A DNA stretch of 64,000 nucleotides from an uncultured Flavobacteriales bacterium (GCA_913056345.1 CAJXMH010000001.1:62001-126000); one strand, 5' to 3'; shown: positions 1-8,830, numbered from the stretch's first letter. Notes: a model not told the origin generated them from the sequence alone. Translations and numbers: made by a program.

Positions 1-1581
1 ATTAGAAGATGGAGACTAGAGCCTAAAGATCCTGAGGCTTATGCAAGGGGTGAGTTAGTGGAACCTAAAAAGCCAATCATTTATTATTTAGATCCTGCTA
101 CTCCTGAGCGCTGGAGACCTTATTTCAAGCAAGGAATTGAAGATTGGCAAGTGGCTTTTGAAGCAGCAGGCTTTAAGAATGCTATTCTGGCTAAAGAGGC
201 ACCTAGCCCTGAAGAAGATCCTGATTGGAGTCCCGAAGATGCTCGTTTTTCAACTGTGCGTTATGTAGCAACTACCACGCGGAATGCCATGGGACCTAGT
301 GTGAGCGATCCTCGTTCGGGTGAAATTATTGAAAGTGATATTGTGTGGTATCACAACCATTTGCGCTCATACCGTAACCGCTATCTTCTAGAAACAGGGG
401 CGGCAAACCCTAAAGCGAGAACTTTAGAAACTCCAGAAGAAGAGATTGGAGAAATGATGCGCATGGTTATTGCCCATGAAATCGGACATGCGCTTGGTTT
501 ACCCCATAACATGAAAGCCAGCTATGCCTATCCAACAGATTCGCTTCGTTCAGCTCGCTTTACCCAAAAATGGGGGCTAGCTTCAACTTTAATGGATTAT
601 ACTCGATACAATTATGTGGCTCAGCCTGGTGATTCAGGAGTAAGGTGGGTGCGCATGTTAGGCCCTTATGACCTTTACGCTATTAATTGGGGTTACCGTT
701 ATTTTCCTCAGCTAAATTCTGCAGAAGCTGAAAAGCCAGTCTTGGATAGCATGATCAGGGCAAAAGCAGGCGATCCGGTCTATTTATTTGGCGGAAGAAA
801 CAGTTTTGACCCAAGCTCCCAAACTGAATCTGTTGGGGATGATCCTGTAAAGGCAAGTAGCTATGGCATGAAAAACTTGAAGGTCGTGGCTGAGAACCTT
901 GCTGAATGGACGGCAAGTCCGGGAGAAGGTTATGCAGACTTGGAGGAATTGTTTGGGGAGTTGTTAGGAGTTTGGAGAAGGTATTCTGGACATGTGATCA
1001 CCAATATTGGCGGAGTTTATGAGGAGCTCAAAACTACAGAAGATGATGGCTTTGTATACCAACATATTGCCAAGGAAGAGCAGGAGAGGAGCATGGAATT
1101 TTTGAATGAAAGCGTGTTTAATTCACCCAAATGGTTAATGCAAGAGGCTATTTTAGCCAACATTGCTCCTTACAAAACCATTGAAAAGATTAGCAAAACA
1201 CAAGAGCGGCTTTTGAGGCAGCTTTTATCTGAGAACAGAATGCAGCGTATGCTTGAGAATGAGGTAATAAACCAAGACCAAGCGTATAGTTTGCAAGAAA
1301 TGCTAGCAGATCTGAGAAAAGGACTGTGGTCGGAAGTTTATCGATCGCAACCCATTGACCATTTTAGAAGAGCCTTACAAAATGCTCATGTAGCCCGCTT
1401 AGCAGAATGGACAGAGGAAGAGACCGTTGAGCCAAACGAATACCGTTCGCATGCTAGGGCAGAATTGAAAGCGATTGAACGTCTGGCAAGCCAAAAGGCT
1501 CGGACTTATCCAGATGGCGCAGAGCGTTATCATTTAGAGGCTATAGCAGCTTCTGCCAACAAAGCATTGAAATCGGACTAA
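1..1581 (+). CDS. Zinc-dependent metalloprotease, DUF5117/DUF5118-type (C-terminal part)
   Basis: The reading frame is open through base 1, so the gene begins upstream and the GTG at 58 is not a true start; 526 residues are visible. The zinc site HEIGHALGLPHN (HExxHxxGxxH, metzincin type) is at 475-510 and a Met-turn-like STLMDY is at 583-600. The segment just before (WRLEP...GELVEPKKPIIYY) is characteristic of the large secreted metalloproteases of Bacteroidota that carry DUF5117 and DUF5118 domains; those N-terminal domains would lie outside the window. About 270 helical residues follow the catalytic domain. It is presumably a periplasmic, surface or secreted peptidase; its substrate cannot be told. 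It converges with the methyltransferase gene, three bases separating the stops. Family assignment is firm, function is inferred. Confidence 0.9.
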   Translation: MRRWRLEPKDPEAYARGELVEPKKPIIYYLDPATPERWRPYFKQGIEDWQVAFEAAGFKNAILAKEAPSPEEDPDWSPEDARFSTVRYVATTTRNAMGPSVSDPRSGEIIESDIVWYHNHLRSYRNRYLLETGAANPKARTLETPEEEIGEMMRMVIAHEIGHALGLPHNMKASYAYPTDSLRSARFTQKWGLASTLMDYTRYNYVAQPGDSGVRWVRMLGPYDLYAINWGYRYFPQLNSAEAEKPVLDSMIRAKAGDPVYLFGGRNSFDPSSQTESVGDDPVKASSYGMKNLKVVAENLAEWTASPGEGYADLEELFGELLGVWRRYSGHVITNIGGVYEELKTTEDDGFVYQHIAKEEQERSMEFLNESVFNSPKWLMQEAILANIAPYKTIEKISKTQERLLRQLLSENRMQRMLENEVINQDQAYSLQEMLADLRKGLWSEVYRSQPIDHFRRALQNAHVARLAEWTEEETVEPNEYRSHARAELKAIERLASQKARTYPDGAERYHLEAIAASANKALKSD

Positions 1582-1584
1582 AGC

Positions 1585-2298
1585 CTATGTGGCTTTGATT
1601 AGGTATTGATAAGGTAGTAGGTCCAGAAGGACTTCCTCTATTTCAAAGCCTGCAGCTTGAAGTTCTTGAACAACAATTTCCCTGCTGATTTTATGGTCTA
1701 CTGAAGGTCCCATGGGAAGTTCCTTTTTGAAGAAGTCAATCACCACTAGCTCACCATTTTTATTCAAACCATCTTTTACCTTTTTGAAATAGGCGATACG
1801 ATCTTCGATGTGGTGGTAGGTATTGACGATCAAAACGAGATCAACTTCTCCTGCATCTAGGGCAGGAGAGTCGTAGGGTATTTTCCTGCACTCAATGACA
1901 TCCAGTTTTTCGTCTTCAATGCGTTTTTCAATGTGATCAAGAAACTCTTGGTTTACATCAGCAGCAATGACTTGAGCACCCTTGGCGGCTAATTTCACAG
2001 AAAAATAGCCAGAACCTGCTCCTATGTCCATTACCTTTTTGCCTTCCAGTTCTCCTATATAATTCAATACTTTCTCAGGCTGTTGGTATTCATCACGTTC
2101 CTTTGATTCAAAACGTTTGATCAATTCAGCTACTTCATGCCGGTGCATTTCTTGATTAGCCTGATTTGATGAGTTTGCATGGTGCTGATGGTGCTTTGGC
2201 TGATCACCCTTTTTGACCGTTTGGTCTTTTTGAGCACTTTCTGCGCATGCATGCAGGATAAAAGGAAGTAGTAAGAAGACAAGGGACTTGAATGGCAT
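1585..2298 (-). CDS. Class I SAM-dependent methyltransferase with lipoprotein signal peptide
   Basis: The 237-residue product starts with a hydrophobic segment ending in the lipobox-like ILHAC (Cys18), followed by a His-rich linker (several His between residues 36 and 54). A Rossmann methyltransferase domain follows, with motif I DIGAGSG at 91-97 and an acidic residue after the second strand (AADVNQE). The end resembles the Methyltransf_11/25 group. What is odd is the export signal, because S-adenosylmethionine is a cytoplasmic cofactor; similar 'lipoprotein methyltransferases' occur in Bacteroidota, where the N-terminus may be a membrane anchor or a mis-set start. It lies 17 bases downstream of the PLP enzyme gene, on the same strand, so probably shares its transcript. 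The substrate is unknown. Confidence 0.8.
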   Translation of the reverse strand: MPFKSLVFLLLPFILHACAESAQKDQTVKKGDQPKHHQHHANSSNQANQEMHRHEVAELIKRFESKERDEYQQPEKVLNYIGELEGKKVMDIGAGSGYFSVKLAAKGAQVIAADVNQEFLDHIEKRIEDEKLDVIECRKIPYDSPALDAGEVDLVLIVNTYHHIEDRIAYFKKVKDGLNKNGELVVIDFFKKELPMGPSVDHKISREIVVQELQAAGFEIEEVLLDLLPYQYLIKAT

Positions 2299-2315
2299 TT
2301 TTATGGGGATTAGAA

Positions 2316-4160
2316 TTACAGTTCTTCAACAAATTGCTTGAAAACAGCCTGATGCTGCTGAAGATCGAAATCTGGCGAAACTGAAACTCGAACAATGTAA
2401 TCCTTATCACCCTCTTTGGTAGTCCCTTGGGTGGAAGTAGCAGGAATAGTCCAATAGCAACCCTTTAGCTGACCATAACTCACGCAATACTTGCTTTCCT
2501 GAGGTATTTGCTCGATCATCATCTTGATCAGTTTCAAGTTTAGCTCTCTTTTGTAGGCTTCGCGTTCTGCTTCATTTTTGCCTTTAGTTGGTAGGTCTAA
2601 AGAAAATACTGAAGGGGTAAAACCTGCTTCAACAACTTCGTCAGATACAAAATTGATCTTCGCCTCAGGCAAGCTTTTTCTGATAAAGGAAACAAAGTCT
2701 CTGGTATTCTCATAAGCTTTTTGAATGCGCTCAAGCATAGAAGGCATTTGCTCGGCTAGCAAAGCAATTTGCAGATCGGTGGCTTGGTTCTCACAAATCT
2801 TTAAATGCCTTTCGATTTTTGGCATAAGATCAGCTGCCTCATGATTGGCTGTGCAATAGCCTGCAGTGCACTTTCCACCACTTGGAAATTTAGAACCACT
2901 AACGTAAGCAATGCTCCTTACCTTAGACAGGATATTATTTTCTGCCAAGAATTGCACATTTGGGCAAAATGTTTGGTCTAGAATAAATACAGCCGGTATG
3001 GCATCCTCACCCTTAACAGTTTTACGCTCCTTGCTCAAAGCTGCTCTTAAGGCTTTAAGGTCTGGTACTTCAACCCTCGGATTGGTAGGGATTTCAGCGA
3101 TAATATAAGGAATGGCATCAAGTTGAGCTACTTGCTCAAGCACCTGTTCGGTGCTCTGAACCATATCGTTGTTTCCATCTACCGGAAGGTCAAGAATCTC
3201 AACTTTAGGGTGAACCGCAGCTAATCTTCTCGCTTGGTCATTGGTTCCTCCATAGCAGTTTGGGGGGACAATGATCTTGATGTCATGATTGGGATGTCTT
3301 TCTAGGGCATCATCTACCAATCCCATCATAATGGCGTATTGCGTAGAAAGACCGCTAGAAGCAATCAAAGGCTTAATGTCTGTGCCTGTAATGGACTGTA
3401 TGTTTTCGATTACCTGAGCTCTATTTTCGGCTGATTGAGAGTCAGCTGCTTTGACTTCTAGCTGACCAGTCAATTGTTGAAGTGCTATGTAGCAGTCTTC
3501 AGGAGTCATGGCAATGGTTTCTCTTCGGCGTACATGCTGAATAGCTGAAACGTAGGAATCCACATCAGTATGGTGAATTGTGAGTACGCTTCCCATTTTA
3601 GGGTAAGTAAGCAAATGAAAGTCTAGACCTGAGATCGGTTCAAAAACACTTACTTTTTCTTGATCCTCGATCAATACCGTACTTCCTTTAAAATGAGGTA
3701 TTGAATCATCTTCAGCTAACTTTTGAGTTTCAAACTGGAAGCCGTAAATTGACTTCACTATTTCCTCGTCAAAAGCGGCAGGTAATTGGTCACGGTAGAG
3801 CAATAAGGTGTTTTTTTCATCTTGATAGTTCTTGCGTAAGATAGCGAGTAGGGGCATGGTTTGAGAAGCAAAAGCAATTACTTGCTCATTGGCTATGTTT
3901 TGGAATTTTGCAAGAGCCCATTCCAATATGGAAGAAAGTGGATGCCCTAATCGGATGTAATCATAAGCGGTTGGCAGTTCAGCAAAGGCATTGGTCTCGG
4001 CTTTATGCGCTTCAAATAAACGCTCAAACTCTTCAAGGAATTCTATTTTTGCCTTTTCTTCATGGTAAATGTCAAGACGATGGGTGGTCAGCCTGCGCCA
4101 ATCTTCAGGACTTTGTTCAACAACTTTTTCAAGGTAAGCTAAAACATCTTTATTGCTCAT
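2316..4160 (-). CDS. PLP-dependent enzyme of the Cys/Met metabolism family, long form
   Basis: The 614-residue protein has a fold-type I PLP domain from about residue 230 to the end. The presumed Schiff-base lysine is Lys424 in VSGSKFPSGG, Asp395 (ILDQTF) would contact the pyridine nitrogen, and EIPTNPRVEV (356-365) is a typical cystathionine gamma-synthase/beta-lyase strand. The first 230 residues are an additional N-terminal region, absent from the usual 380-400-residue family members. Likely reactions are cystathionine or methionine gamma-lyase/synthase chemistry, but the exact activity cannot be read from sequence. A good -7 promoter box lies 23 bases upstream of the ATG. The lipoprotein methyltransferase follows on the same strand. 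Confidence 0.82.
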   Translation of the reverse strand: MSNKDVLAYLEKVVEQSPEDWRRLTTHRLDIYHEEKAKIEFLEEFERLFEAHKAETNAFAELPTAYDYIRLGHPLSSILEWALAKFQNIANEQVIAFASQTMPLLAILRKNYQDEKNTLLLYRDQLPAAFDEEIVKSIYGFQFETQKLAEDDSIPHFKGSTVLIEDQEKVSVFEPISGLDFHLLTYPKMGSVLTIHHTDVDSYVSAIQHVRRRETIAMTPEDCYIALQQLTGQLEVKAADSQSAENRAQVIENIQSITGTDIKPLIASSGLSTQYAIMMGLVDDALERHPNHDIKIIVPPNCYGGTNDQARRLAAVHPKVEILDLPVDGNNDMVQSTEQVLEQVAQLDAIPYIIAEIPTNPRVEVPDLKALRAALSKERKTVKGEDAIPAVFILDQTFCPNVQFLAENNILSKVRSIAYVSGSKFPSGGKCTAGYCTANHEAADLMPKIERHLKICENQATDLQIALLAEQMPSMLERIQKAYENTRDFVSFIRKSLPEAKINFVSDEVVEAGFTPSVFSLDLPTKGKNEAEREAYKRELNLKLIKMMIEQIPQESKYCVSYGQLKGCYWTIPATSTQGTTKEGDKDYIVRVSVSPDFDLQQHQAVFKQFVEEL

Positions 4161-4183
4161 ATTCTGCCATTTTAGTGCGCTTG

Positions 4184-4214
4184 CAAAGGTATTGTTAATC
4201 TTCTGCTCGTCTAA
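4184..4214 (-). promoter_or_regulatory. Promoter of the PLP enzyme gene
   Basis: On the minus strand TTAG (4211-4214) is followed after exactly 19 bases by TACCTTTG (4184-4191), a perfect match to the Bacteroidota -7 consensus TAnnTTTG with a one-mismatch -33 element (TTTG). The start codon is 23 bases further downstream. Confidence 0.55.
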
Positions 4215-4337
4215 GCTTTTTGGTGATTAATCCTTTGAAAAAGGAGGGTTTGAATTGCCGCAAATTAGGTAAATACGTCTTTCTTACTCAGCTTGAACTT
4301 CTTTAGTGGCTAGAGCGATTTATGGTGATTGTCCTGC

Positions 4338-5909
4338 TTACTCTGTACTTCTTTCTTCGGCAAGTTGAAGGGCCCGGTAAGCGTTTATAATGCCGCCGCT
4401 TTTGGCAAGTTCAGAAAACTTATTTTTAGATCTTTCCTTACTAGCAAGGTTTGGAGCGTAGACTTTTCTTGGTTTTTTTGGTTTGTAGCTACTTTCCATC
4501 AAAAGTTCAATTAGCTCCTTTGCTTTTAGTTCAGGGTAATATGCCAAAACTAAAGCAGCCACACCTGATACCACAGGGGCGGCTATGCTGGTTCCATTGC
4601 TTTGACTGTATGTGCTGCTTGAATCCAAGGAAATCATATCCACGCCGGGCGCAAATAGATCGACTTGTGTTGCACCGTAATTAGAAAAAACACCCGCGAT
4701 CATTTTATCGAGTTCTTTTTTGTTGGCACCAACATTCAAGAAGTTACCTGCTTCTGATCCGTCTGTGAGCATGTCGCTTGGGAATCTTTTATTACGGTCA
4801 ATGTTCTTTCCTTCATTGCCTGCGGCATGCACTAGCAAAACCCCTCGTTTTTCGGCATAAAGAATGGCGCTATCTAAAAAAGCTTGATTGGGGGAATAAC
4901 CCTTCCCAAAACTCATGTTGATGATGTCTGCTCCATTGTCTACGGCATAAATTATGCCCAAAGCAACATCTTTGTCACGCTCATCTCCATCCGGTGTAGA
5001 GCGTATGGCCATAATTTCCACTGATTCTGCTACACCCTTGATTCCAAGCTTATTTTGTCGGTTTGCCGCAATAATTCCTGCCACTGAAGTGCCATGGTCA
5101 GCTCGTGGTCCGATCACATCAGGATTGCCATAATTTCGATCCGAAAGGTCGTCTGGATCATCAGCTGTTAAACTTCTAGGCTCAAAGTCCAAGTTGAGGT
5201 AATGGTCTAAGTAAAGTGAATTTCGGTCTCGCATGCGGTTTAAGCCAGCCTGGGTGGCCCCTTGTGAATACTTTTGACTGAGAAATTCTTTGGCCCATCT
5301 TTCATGGCTCTCTACCGGTTCTATTTTTTCAAGTTCTGCTAAACCTTGTACCTCTACTTCAAAAGCATCTTTTAGGATCAGGTGTGCACTTTCCCATTTT
5401 TCGAGAAAGGAATCTAGGTTCTTTTTCTCTTTAGATTTCTTTTCTACTAGGTTCTCATATTCTTTTAAAGCCTCTTCATAATAAGGTTGAGTAGAATCCC
5501 TTTCGCGCACAATTCTAGTCATTTCAAGGTTTTCATATAAAATATTTTCACCCTTAGCATTTCCAATGAAATTCCAACCGTGCAAGTCGTCTACGTAGCC
5601 ATTTTGGTCGTCATCGATTCCGTTTCCAGCTATTTCGTCTTCATTGGTCCAAATTTTACCTTCTAAGTCTTCATGTTCAATGTCAACCCCACCATCAATC
5701 ACTGCTACTACCACAGTCTTTTTAGGTTCAAGGTCCTTTAAAAGTTCGCGATAAGCTTTATCAATGCTAGCGCCCATTACCTCGTCTTCGTTAATATCTT
5801 GATGGAACCAATTGATAAGTTCAGGGTCAAAGGCTTCCACATCTTTTTCTTGGGTAAAGACTTGTTGTGTGATCAGGAGGACGAGCAGTAGGCTAAGGAC
5901 TTTTTTCAT
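4338..5909 (-). CDS. Secreted subtilisin-like serine protease (S8)
   Basis: The 523-residue protein has a cleavable signal peptide (residues 1-20, ending VFTQ). The catalytic triad is visible: Asp72 (AVIDGGVD), His272 (DHGTSVAG) and Ser441 (NGTSIAAP), with oxyanion Asn365 (AAGNEG). Between Asp and His lies an insertion of about 140 residues, partly coiled coil (Lys/Glu-rich, residues 130-200), longer than in subtilisin but common in Bacteroidota S8 enzymes. No C-terminal sorting domain for type IX secretion is seen, so the enzyme is probably periplasmic or outer-membrane associated. It stands alone, 177 bases upstream of the PLP gene on the same strand. Family identification is certain; substrate unknown. 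Confidence 0.93.
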   Translation of the reverse strand: MKKVLSLLLVLLITQQVFTQEKDVEAFDPELINWFHQDINEDEVMGASIDKAYRELLKDLEPKKTVVVAVIDGGVDIEHEDLEGKIWTNEDEIAGNGIDDDQNGYVDDLHGWNFIGNAKGENILYENLEMTRIVRERDSTQPYYEEALKEYENLVEKKSKEKKNLDSFLEKWESAHLILKDAFEVEVQGLAELEKIEPVESHERWAKEFLSQKYSQGATQAGLNRMRDRNSLYLDHYLNLDFEPRSLTADDPDDLSDRNYGNPDVIGPRADHGTSVAGIIAANRQNKLGIKGVAESVEIMAIRSTPDGDERDKDVALGIIYAVDNGADIINMSFGKGYSPNQAFLDSAILYAEKRGVLLVHAAGNEGKNIDRNKRFPSDMLTDGSEAGNFLNVGANKKELDKMIAGVFSNYGATQVDLFAPGVDMISLDSSSTYSQSNGTSIAAPVVSGVAALVLAYYPELKAKELIELLMESSYKPKKPRKVYAPNLASKERSKNKFSELAKSGGIINAYRALQLAEERSTE

Positions 5910-5951
5910 AATGTATGATTCTTCGGGCGGTGAAATTACACAGTTGATTTC

Positions 5952-5975
5952 AATAAGGATTTGTTTAAAAAGCTA
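5952..5975. repeat. Direct repeat, left copy, beside HepT/MntA
   Basis: This 24-base sequence matches 6913-6936 at 23 of 24 positions in the same orientation, and weaker similarity continues for about 15 bases beyond. The two copies bracket the toxin-antitoxin pair at 6063-6681, at a distance of about 960 bases. Confidence 0.75.
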
Positions 5976-6062
5976 GTGGATGCGATAAATGTTGAGTAGG
6001 ACTAAGTGAGGATGATCCATGAGTAGCTTTTCATTTGGAAGAGCTAGGTTACCCAAAGAAAA

Positions 6063-6398
6063 TTAGTTGAAACTTTCTTTTAAATTGATAATTAAATCAT
6101 TTAGATCATCATTGATAATATCCCAAACAATCTGATAGTCAACACCAAAATATTCATGGATTAAACGATTGCGATAACCTCTTAATTGTTTCCACGGAAT
6201 TTCGGCATGTTGATTTTGAAAATCAGGGTTAACTCTTGAAGCTGCATCGCCAATTACTTCAAAGTTTCGAACAACAGCATCAATGGTCTTGTCATCTTTT
6301 ATAAATTCGTTAAAGGTATACTCAAAAGTGTATTTCTGAATTTTTAGAGCAGCCTCTAGCATATCTTTCACAAGTAATAAGTTATCGCGCCTAGACAT
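6063..6398 (-). CDS. hepT: HepT-type toxin RNase (DUF86/HEPN)
   Basis: The 111-residue, helical HEPN protein carries the RNase motif RNRLIHEY, which fits RX4HXY, the active site and AMPylation site of characterised HepT toxins. The family cleaves RNA and is neutralised when the partner nucleotidyltransferase adds AMP groups to the motif tyrosine. Its start overlaps the mntA stop by 8 bases (6391-6398), so the two are translationally coupled with the antitoxin first. Both key residues and the tyrosine are intact, suggesting a working module. The pair sits between direct repeats in an accessory stretch, which fits horizontal gain. Confidence 0.9.
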   Translation of the reverse strand: MSRRDNLLLVKDMLEAALKIQKYTFEYTFNEFIKDDKTIDAVVRNFEVIGDAASRVNPDFQNQHAEIPWKQLRGYRNRLIHEYFGVDYQIVWDIINDDLNDLIINLKESFN

Positions 6399-6681
6399 AA
6401 ATCAGGTCTTCCTTAATGGAATTATAATAAGCCGGTTTAATGCCGTTTTTAGAAATGAGGTCAACTTTTTGACCCAAATATTTTTCAAGTTCATCGGCTA
6501 AGTCAATAAAACGGGAACCGATTTTTCCATCAATTTCTACTAAAATATCAATGTCGCTATTAGCATTATGATCTGCACGAGAATAGGAGCCAAATAGAGC
6601 TAACTTAGAAATAGGGTATTTCTCGACAAGCGGAACTTTTAATTCTTTAAGCTTTTGAATGACCTTATCTGTAGAACTCAT
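6391..6681 (-). CDS. mntA: MntA-type minimal nucleotidyltransferase antitoxin
   Basis: The 96-residue protein has the polymerase-beta-like signature GSYSRADHNANSDID, matching the MntA pattern GSX10DXD, and a third acidic residue in KVDLI. In characterised pairs this enzyme transfers AMP from ATP to the tyrosine of HepT and so blocks the toxin. It is the first gene of a two-gene operon. A TATCTTTG box ends only four bases before the ATG, so the message is probably leaderless. Confidence 0.9.
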   Translation of the reverse strand: MSSTDKVIQKLKELKVPLVEKYPISKLALFGSYSRADHNANSDIDILVEIDGKIGSRFIDLADELEKYLGQKVDLISKNGIKPAYYNSIKEDLIYV

Positions 6682-6685
6682 CTAT

Positions 6686-6716
6686 CAAAGATAATCAATC
6701 AATCTTATTATTTAAA
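6686..6716 (-). promoter_or_regulatory. Promoter of mntA-hepT, probably leaderless
   Basis: Minus strand: TTTA (6713-6716), 19-base spacer, then TATCTTTG (6686-6693), a perfect TAnnTTTG box. Only four bases separate it from the ATG at 6681, so transcription should begin at or next to the start codon. Confidence 0.55.
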
Positions 6717-6912
6717 AATGGAAAGTTTTAGCTAGCTTGAATTTAAAGTGAGGGATGATAAAGGCTTTAGAACGGGATAGGTGTAAGACTAGAAACTTGA
6801 AAAGAGAAAGAATGGAAAACATGAAGAGGTAAAAGAGAAAGAATTGAAGAGCGTGAACAGTTAAATAGATTGAAAAGTGTGAAAAGAAGAAAAGTTAAAA
6901 AGAGTAAGTGTT

Positions 6913-6936
6913 AATAAGGATTTGTTTTAAAAGCTA
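6913..6936. repeat. Direct repeat, right copy, beside HepT/MntA
   Basis: Right partner of 5952-5975, one mismatch in 24 bases. Together they flank the HepT/MntA module. Confidence 0.75.
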
Positions 6937-7144
6937 AGGATCGGAAATACGAATAATCAGCTAGAACCACATTGTGAGCTATGGCGCAGTTCAGCATCTT
7001 CCGATAGAGGTTAATGGAGAAGTATTTCATGCGTCTACTATAATAAGCAGATGCTAGATAAAATTAATAGGGGAGGTTAATTCAAATGAGGGTAGTCGGT
7101 TACTACTTAAACCACGCGATAGAATCGCACGCTCATGCGGAGCT

Positions 7145-7942
7145 TTAAGCAGGCGGTAAAAGCTCATTAATCAATTCCCAGTATGCTTCAAAATTTGCCA
7201 AGTTGTTGTGTTCTCCCTCAGGAATGCTAACAAAGTCGATCGAAGGGTTTACATCGATCAACCGCCGACTGTTTTCAATGGGAACAATCGCATCTTCCGT
7301 ACCCTGTATAATTGTGATCGGACAACTTACTTGTTGGATGAATTGGTAGCTTGGAAACTTAAATTTCAAAAGATTGCTTACCGGAAAAATAGCGTAGGTC
7401 TTTTTAACCAATGACTCTAGGCTGTAAAAAGGGGTTTCTAAGATCAATTGATGGGGCTGCCGCTTTGAAGCCACGTAGTTGGCAAAAGTGCAGCCCAAAG
7501 AACGGCCGTAAACCGTAATGGAATCGGCATCAGACAACTGCAAGCTTAGATCGTACCATTGCAGAGCATCTTCATACAACAAACTTTCCGTACGCTTTCC
7601 GGTACTTTTTCCATAGCCGCGGTAGTCCACTACCAACACCTCATAACCAAGCTCAACAAAAGGGTTTACAATTTCTCCCCAACGACTTAGGTCACCGGCA
7701 TTTCCATGAAAATACAGGATTAAGCCACGCGGCTCAGCTAATTTAAAATGCAGTCCGTGTAAGTTGGCACCGTCCTTTGTTCGAATGGACTTTTCTTCAA
7801 AGGGAGTCTCAAATTGAAAGCGGTAGTCTTGCTCCAGGGTGTCAGCCTGAAAAATTAAGCTTTCCTGAAAAGTGTAAAGCAGCATAAAAGCAGTGCCATA
7901 AACGGCTAATAAAACAAGCAAGAGGCGAATCACCAATCTCAT
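7145..7942 (-). CDS. Membrane-anchored alpha/beta hydrolase, copy 2
   Basis: The 265-residue protein begins with a hydrophobic anchor (about residues 4-25) and then an alpha/beta hydrolase domain of the BEM46/ABHD13-like group. Visible elements are the oxyanion-loop motif YFHGNAGD, the nucleophile elbow YGRSLG (Ser), the acid in GTEDAIVP and the catalytic His in GEHNNL. Function of this group in bacteria is poorly known; esterase or thioesterase activity is likely. It begins one base after the stop of the upstream paralogue, with which it shares the same domain order, so the two arose by tandem duplication and are cotranscribed. Confidence 0.85.
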   Translation of the reverse strand: MRLVIRLLLVLLAVYGTAFMLLYTFQESLIFQADTLEQDYRFQFETPFEEKSIRTKDGANLHGLHFKLAEPRGLILYFHGNAGDLSRWGEIVNPFVELGYEVLVVDYRGYGKSTGKRTESLLYEDALQWYDLSLQLSDADSITVYGRSLGCTFANYVASKRQPHQLILETPFYSLESLVKKTYAIFPVSNLLKFKFPSYQFIQQVSCPITIIQGTEDAIVPIENSRRLIDVNPSIDFVSIPEGEHNNLANFEAYWELINELLPPA

Positions 7943-7943
7943 C

Positions 7944-8801
7944 TTAATTGGAATCGTGTTTAACTTGATGACTGGTGGTACTCAGGTCGATTTCAATTTC
8001 TTTATTGGTGAGAATTTCACTTAGCATCTGATGATAGGACTTAAACTGATTTAAATTTTTATGTCCCCCATCAATGACCGGCCAAAGGCGACTGCGGTCA
8101 GGATTGATCTTGGATAATTTCACACTACTAGAAAAGGGAATTAATTTATCATTGGTGCCATGAATGATGTGGATGGGACATTGCACGTACTTGATCCATT
8201 TATAGGTGGGTAAGGGATACTTTAAGATGAGCGATAAGGGCATGAAAGGGGCATAACGCTTGGTTACATTTTTTAAACTGTAATAGGGCGCATCTAGAAT
8301 GAGCATTTTGGGCCGGTTAATAGAGGCCAGTTTAGTGGCAAAGCCAGAACCCAAGGAACGGCCATAGAGTATAATGTATTTTTCATCTACTATGGTTCTG
8401 ATTTTATCATAGATGGCCTGCAAATCATTTTTGATGGCTTTTTGTGAACGCCGTCCGGTACTTTTTCCAAAACCGCGGTAATCCACCATGATAACATCGT
8501 ATCGGTGACGGTTAAAGTCTACCGCAAACTTTCCCCAACCTTTCATGCTTTTGGAGTTTCCTTTGAGGTAAAGCACCACGCCAATGGGTTTGTCTACCTT
8601 AAAATGCAGGCCATTGATGTTGGCGCCGTCGCGGGTTTTAAAATCATATTCAACTACCTCTTGATTGTCGTATTGATATTGAAAATCAGCCGGGAGCACC
8701 TCAGGCTTAAAGAGGAGGTAATCCTGCAAGTAATACAAGAGGATGCTGATGAGCAAATAAATGCCAAGCACCCAAAACAATAGGCTAGTCCACCAGGGCA
8801 T
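7944..8801 (-). CDS. Membrane-anchored alpha/beta hydrolase, copy 1
   Basis: The 285-residue protein has an N-terminal membrane anchor (about residues 5-27) and an alpha/beta hydrolase domain with YLKGNSKS replacing the usual HGN oxyanion loop, nucleophile elbow YGRSLGSG, acid in GTNDKLIP and His in GGHKNL. It is a clear paralogue of the next gene downstream, but its HG-to-KG change and a Ser/Thr-rich C-terminal tail (DLSTTSHQ) set it apart. It is the first gene of the pair; repeat copy A starts 29 bases upstream of its ATG and may contain its promoter. Confidence 0.85.
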   Translation of the reverse strand: MPWWTSLLFWVLGIYLLISILLYYLQDYLLFKPEVLPADFQYQYDNQEVVEYDFKTRDGANINGLHFKVDKPIGVVLYLKGNSKSMKGWGKFAVDFNRHRYDVIMVDYRGFGKSTGRRSQKAIKNDLQAIYDKIRTIVDEKYIILYGRSLGSGFATKLASINRPKMLILDAPYYSLKNVTKRYAPFMPLSLILKYPLPTYKWIKYVQCPIHIIHGTNDKLIPFSSSVKLSKINPDRSRLWPVIDGGHKNLNQFKSYHQMLSEILTNKEIEIDLSTTSHQVKHDSN

Positions 8802-8830
8802 ATTAGGTATTCCGTTTAGGGTATACTGCG

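Larger units (their letters stand above)
6682..7144. other. Intergenic region with purine-rich tract
   Basis: No gene is supported here. It holds the mntA promoter at its left end, a strongly purine-biased tract at about 6796-6910 in which a 14-base unit AAAAGAGAAAGAAT occurs twice (6800-6813 and 6831-6844), and the right copy of the direct repeat (6913-6936). The remainder, 6940-7144, shows no recognisable element. Confidence 0.6.

Noticed and set aside
1580-1596. Small hairpin AAAGCC/GGCTTT between converging genes
   Set aside because: Only six pairs, no T-run, and overlaps the methyltransferase stop; too weak to call a terminator.
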